Shown in pieces: positions 61,501 to 64,000 of a DNA stretch of 64,000 nt; the first letter of the stretch is position 1; each line of letters opens with the position of its first letter. Source of the stretch: CAWABB01 sp963780165 (GTDB taxonomy: Bacteria > Bacteroidota > Ignavibacteria > UBA10030 > UBA6906); NCBI GenBank assembly GCA_963780165.1, contig CAWABB010000001.1, forward strand, positions 1,550,001-1,614,000, given 5' to 3'. A program made the position numbers and the translations under genes. The notes below the pieces were generated by a model. That model had not been told where the DNA came from. It saw only the letters and a list, made by a program, of their open reading frames with translations, and ran no database searches.

Positions 61501-63729
61501 TCAGGCTTCCTTCGATCGTTTTGCGATTGACACCCCAAATCCCCCCATCATCACGAGGAAACCGAGCCACAGCAACCCCACAAACGGCTTGATGCTCGCC
61601 TCCACGATGAGCGACTCTTCCGCCGCGTGTCCGCCCTTCCCGTCTCCCACCTCGATGGTCACGGCAGATCCCCCTCCACTCATCCCCGCGTTCATGGTGG
61701 TCAGGCGCACGACGCCGCCAAGGATTTTCGAACTCGCCGGCTCATACTCGGGTGAAGCGTTCGGCACGTAGACCATCACCGGGATGATCGTCTCCTTCTC
61801 TGAGCCACGCACGATCTCAAGGTGCGATCCGATTTTCATCCCGGCCGCACCCATGCTCTCCCCCCCGTGCGCGCCCATATCGAATTTGACAAACGTCACC
61901 ATCGCGTCACCCACCTTCACCGCGCGACCCTTTTCGAGGGTGTACTCCGCGCCGTGCGAATGCCCCCCTTCGCTCTCCTGCAGCGACACCGGAGAGACAT
62001 ACAGGTCCTTTGTGAGGAAGTTGGCGATATCGGGGTTCCGCATCACCCCTTGCTCGCCTGACTGAAACATCACGGGCTGCAGCTCGACCGCGTTGCCGGC
62101 CCGCTCGGCGCGGACGCGAAACGCGTATTTGCCATCGGGTCGCTGGGCGTTCCCCTGATATGTGAACGTGTACCCGAGGGCCTCGACCGGCTTCCCCTGT
62201 GGCAGGACAAGCTGGTCGGTGTCCGCGTACTTCCCGGTGCCGATCACACCCAGGAAGAAGATCGCCGTCCCGATGTGCGCCAGCTTCCCGCCCAGCATCC
62301 TCCAGTTGCCCCCCCAGGTACGCAGCGCGGTCTCAAGGTTCGCCGCAATCGTGAAGAAGGCTGTCCACGCAAACAGCATCGTGGGCACGTCCCGCGCGGC
62401 GACAATCGCAAGCACAATCGTGGCCAGAAGAGCGGCCGCCGCTGCCTTCCACGTCCCCCGAAGGAACCCGACGCCTTCCTGCGATTCCCATTGCAGGTAC
62501 AGCGAAAGGCCGATGAGCAGGCCCATCAGAATCCCCACCGGGAGATTCGTCGCGTCATAGAACGAGGGTTCGACGCGGGTGGTGGAGAAGATCGGGAGGC
62601 TGGTGCCGAACAGGATGATCACCGAGCTGATCATCAGGACCAGCGCGCCGATCCCGAGTGCCGTCTCGCGCGTGAGGAATCCAGCGCCCGCTTCCGGCGC
62701 CGCGAATCCCTTCCAGCGGAGCAGCATGAGCGCGGCTGCTGCAACGCCGAGAAGAACCAGGTACCCGAGCAGCATTGCGTAGACCGTAGAGCCCGGATCC
62801 GTGAAAGAGTGGACCGACGCGTCGCCGAGAATGCCACTCCGCGTGAGGAACGTGCTGTACACAACGAACACGTAGACGGCAACAGCGAGCAGATGGTTCG
62901 TCCGGACGTACTTGCCCGTGCGCCGCTGCGCGATCGCAGTGTGCACGAGCGCGATGCCGACGATCCACGGGATCAGCGAGGAGTTTTCGACCGGATCCCA
63001 GCCCCAGTAACCGCCCCAGCCCAGCACGCCGTAGGCCCAGTACGCGCCGAGGACGATGCCGAGGCCAAGGACCGCCGACGCGAACAGGATCCATGCAAGC
63101 GCCCTGTTGACGAGCAGGTCCTGCGTCCGCGTCCAGAGCCCCGCGATCGCGAACGAGTACGGCACCGCCATCGCCGCAAACCCGATGAAGAGCACAGGCG
63201 GATGGATGACCATCCAGAAATTCTGCAACAGCGGGTTCAGGCCGCGTCCGTCCTCGGGTATAAATCCCGCCGGCGCGCCCGATACCATCTCCCAGAATGA
63301 GCGGAACGGAGACTTGACCATCACAAGCAGAAGCAACCCGGCGGTGACCGCCATGTACACCGTCATGACGTACGGCTCGATCTTTTCCTTCGCAGTGAAC
63401 CGCGCGAGGAACAGACCGATGACCATCGCACACAATGCCCAGAAGAGGAAGCTCCCTTCCTGCCCGGCATAGAAGGTGGAGAGAAGGTAGTGCAGCGGCA
63501 GCGAGCGGTCGCTGTACGAGTACACGTACCCGTTGCTGAAATCGTGTCGGAGGATCAGCGTGAGGAGAACCGCGGAAGCCAGCACGACGGCGCCCGCGCC
63601 GCCGAAAAGGAGGAGACGGGGAAGCCGGGTGGAGCGATTGCTGGTGGTCGCCGCGCGGAAGTAAAGAACTGCAGACGCCACCGACGTCGCGACAGCCAGG
63701 AGGATAAGCCAGTGTCCAAGAACAGTCAT
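61501..63729 (-). CDS. ccmF: Cytochrome c maturation haem lyase CcmF
   Basis: The protein has 742 residues with about 15 membrane segments. The tryptophan-rich motif GWGGYWGWDPVENSSLIPW, the HPPVLFIGF segment and ITRVEPSF-type loop (STTRVEPSFYDATN) are diagnostic. It attaches haem to apocytochrome c together with CcmH; other ccm genes are presumably outside the window, upstream. The C-terminal periplasmic part (about 560-700) is larger than average and ends in a membrane helix. Confidence 0.93.
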   Translation of the reverse strand: MTVLGHWLILLAVATSVASAVLYFRAATTSNRSTRLPRLLLFGGAGAVVLASAVLLTLILRHDFSNGYVYSYSDRSLPLHYLLSTFYAGQEGSFLFWALCAMVIGLFLARFTAKEKIEPYVMTVYMAVTAGLLLLVMVKSPFRSFWEMVSGAPAGFIPEDGRGLNPLLQNFWMVIHPPVLFIGFAAMAVPYSFAIAGLWTRTQDLLVNRALAWILFASAVLGLGIVLGAYWAYGVLGWGGYWGWDPVENSSLIPWIVGIALVHTAIAQRRTGKYVRTNHLLAVAVYVFVVYSTFLTRSGILGDASVHSFTDPGSTVYAMLLGYLVLLGVAAAALMLLRWKGFAAPEAGAGFLTRETALGIGALVLMISSVIILFGTSLPIFSTTRVEPSFYDATNLPVGILMGLLIGLSLYLQWESQEGVGFLRGTWKAAAAALLATIVLAIVAARDVPTMLFAWTAFFTIAANLETALRTWGGNWRMLGGKLAHIGTAIFFLGVIGTGKYADTDQLVLPQGKPVEALGYTFTYQGNAQRPDGKYAFRVRAERAGNAVELQPVMFQSGEQGVMRNPDIANFLTKDLYVSPVSLQESEGGHSHGAEYTLEKGRAVKVGDAMVTFVKFDMGAHGGESMGAAGMKIGSHLEIVRGSEKETIIPVMVYVPNASPEYEPASSKILGGVVRLTTMNAGMSGGGSAVTIEVGDGKGGHAAEESLIVEASIKPFVGLLWLGFLVMMGGFGVSIAKRSKEA

Positions 63730-63854
63730 TGAGCGGTTTTCGTTCGTATCTGATGGGATGGGGTCAACATGCGTGCCACGCAGAGGCCTGACCCGGACCG
63801 GGAAATAGTGCTATTGCAGCAGGAAATATGGGATGTGGGCACCGAGGACCGCTC

Positions 63855-63986
63855 GGGCTTCCAATCAATGGGAAGCCCTTTGCAGGAGTGAAAACTCAGA
63901 ATTGCTTGGTGCATATGGCAAAGATCCGATGCCCGCGTGCCCGGCAGGCGGGGTTGCAGTCAATGGTCCTCCGGCAGGCCGGAGGC
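63855..63986. repeat. Two perfect hairpins upstream of ccmF
   Basis: GGGCTTCC (63855-63862) pairs with GGAAGCCC (63871-63878). CCTCCGGC (63969-63976) pairs with GCCGGAGG (63979-63986) over a 2-base centre. The 271 bases right of ccmF otherwise show no gene. They could be the terminator region of an upstream gene or REP-like elements. Confidence 0.45.
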
Positions 63987-64000
63987 AGTCCTTATCCGTA

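Noticed and set aside
61248..61538. N-terminal extension of the nitroreductase
   Set aside because: It reads the ferredoxin gene out of frame; the ATGA overlap at 61244-61247 gives a natural start.
63726..63914. 62-residue open frame right of ccmF
   Set aside because: It overlaps the ccmF start and a perfect hairpin and has no homology that I recognise.

Overview
The window looks like a high-GC (roughly 60%) contig from a bacterium of the Fibrobacteres-Chlorobi-Bacteroidetes (FCB) superphylum. Four secreted proteins end in type IX secretion (T9SS) type A sorting tails with the hallmark PNPFNPST motif, and a PorV/PorQ-like outer-membrane protein and a TonB-dependent receptor are present. Two promoters match the E. 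coli-type sigma70 pattern (TTGACA-N17-TATAAT and TTGACA-N17-TATTTT) rather than the crown-Bacteroidota TAnnTTTG type. There is also no SusD. I therefore lean to an Ignavibacteria/KSB1/Calditrichota-like lineage rather than a typical Bacteroides relative; this is inference. Oxygen-independent HemN, 2-oxoacid:ferredoxin oxidoreductase, polyferredoxins and CcmF fit an anaerobe or facultative anaerobe that makes c-type cytochromes.

Layout. On the plus strand, 1-2069 is the 3' part of a surface protein with AISWQG repeats and a T9SS tail. 2163-7827 is a partner-switching regulatory module: a periplasmic beta-propeller sensor fused to a PP2C phosphatase, an RsbW-like kinase, a STAS antagonist and a second PP2C phosphatase. 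From 7970 to 63729 every gene is on the minus strand.

Reading leftward from the right edge: CcmF, a small ferredoxin and an Acg-type nitroreductase (60.2-63.7 kb). A PLP sulfur-amino-acid lyase and a four-subunit 2-oxoacid:ferredoxin oxidoreductase of VorB type follow (56.0-60.2 kb). Next come two half-size ferritin-like proteins and a membrane protein, then a 2-hydroxyacid/CoA block (isocitrate/isopropylmalate dehydrogenase, HMG-CoA-lyase-like enzyme, type III CoA-transferase, LeuC, LeuD) and OsmC (49.0-56.0 kb). HemN, an S9 peptidase, a DUF362 protein and a membrane polyferredoxin occupy 42.6-48.9 kb.

The centrepiece is 13.57-42.55 kb: a glycan-utilisation locus that I read as specialised for beta-1,2-glucan. 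It starts at a perfect-consensus promoter overlapped by an 18-bp perfect LacI-type palindrome, with a second near-perfect operator 63 bp downstream. The first gene encodes a T9SS protein of four nearly identical 241-residue CBM9/DOMON-like modules. After it come the LacI regulator, a two-module carbohydrate-binding T9SS protein, a TonB receptor, a 1092-residue surface protein, a PorV-like protein, a GH94 phosphorylase, two GH144 endo-beta-1,2-glucanase-family proteins (one T9SS cargo, one lipoprotein), a six-hairpin glycosidase, a GH2 enzyme with a GATase-like C-terminal domain, and a MalEFG-type ABC importer. The inferred route is surface capture and cutting, TonB uptake, periplasmic trimming, ABC import, and cytoplasmic phosphorolysis or hydrolysis.

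A separate sugar-activation operon (7.97-13.21 kb: GHMP sugar kinase, nucleotidyltransferase, ROK regulator, CBM9-like protein, glycosyltransferase) has its own promoter with an AT-rich inverted repeat just upstream. GC-rich hairpins without U-tracts sit in several intergenic gaps. I found no tRNA, rRNA, CRISPR array, transposase or integrase.
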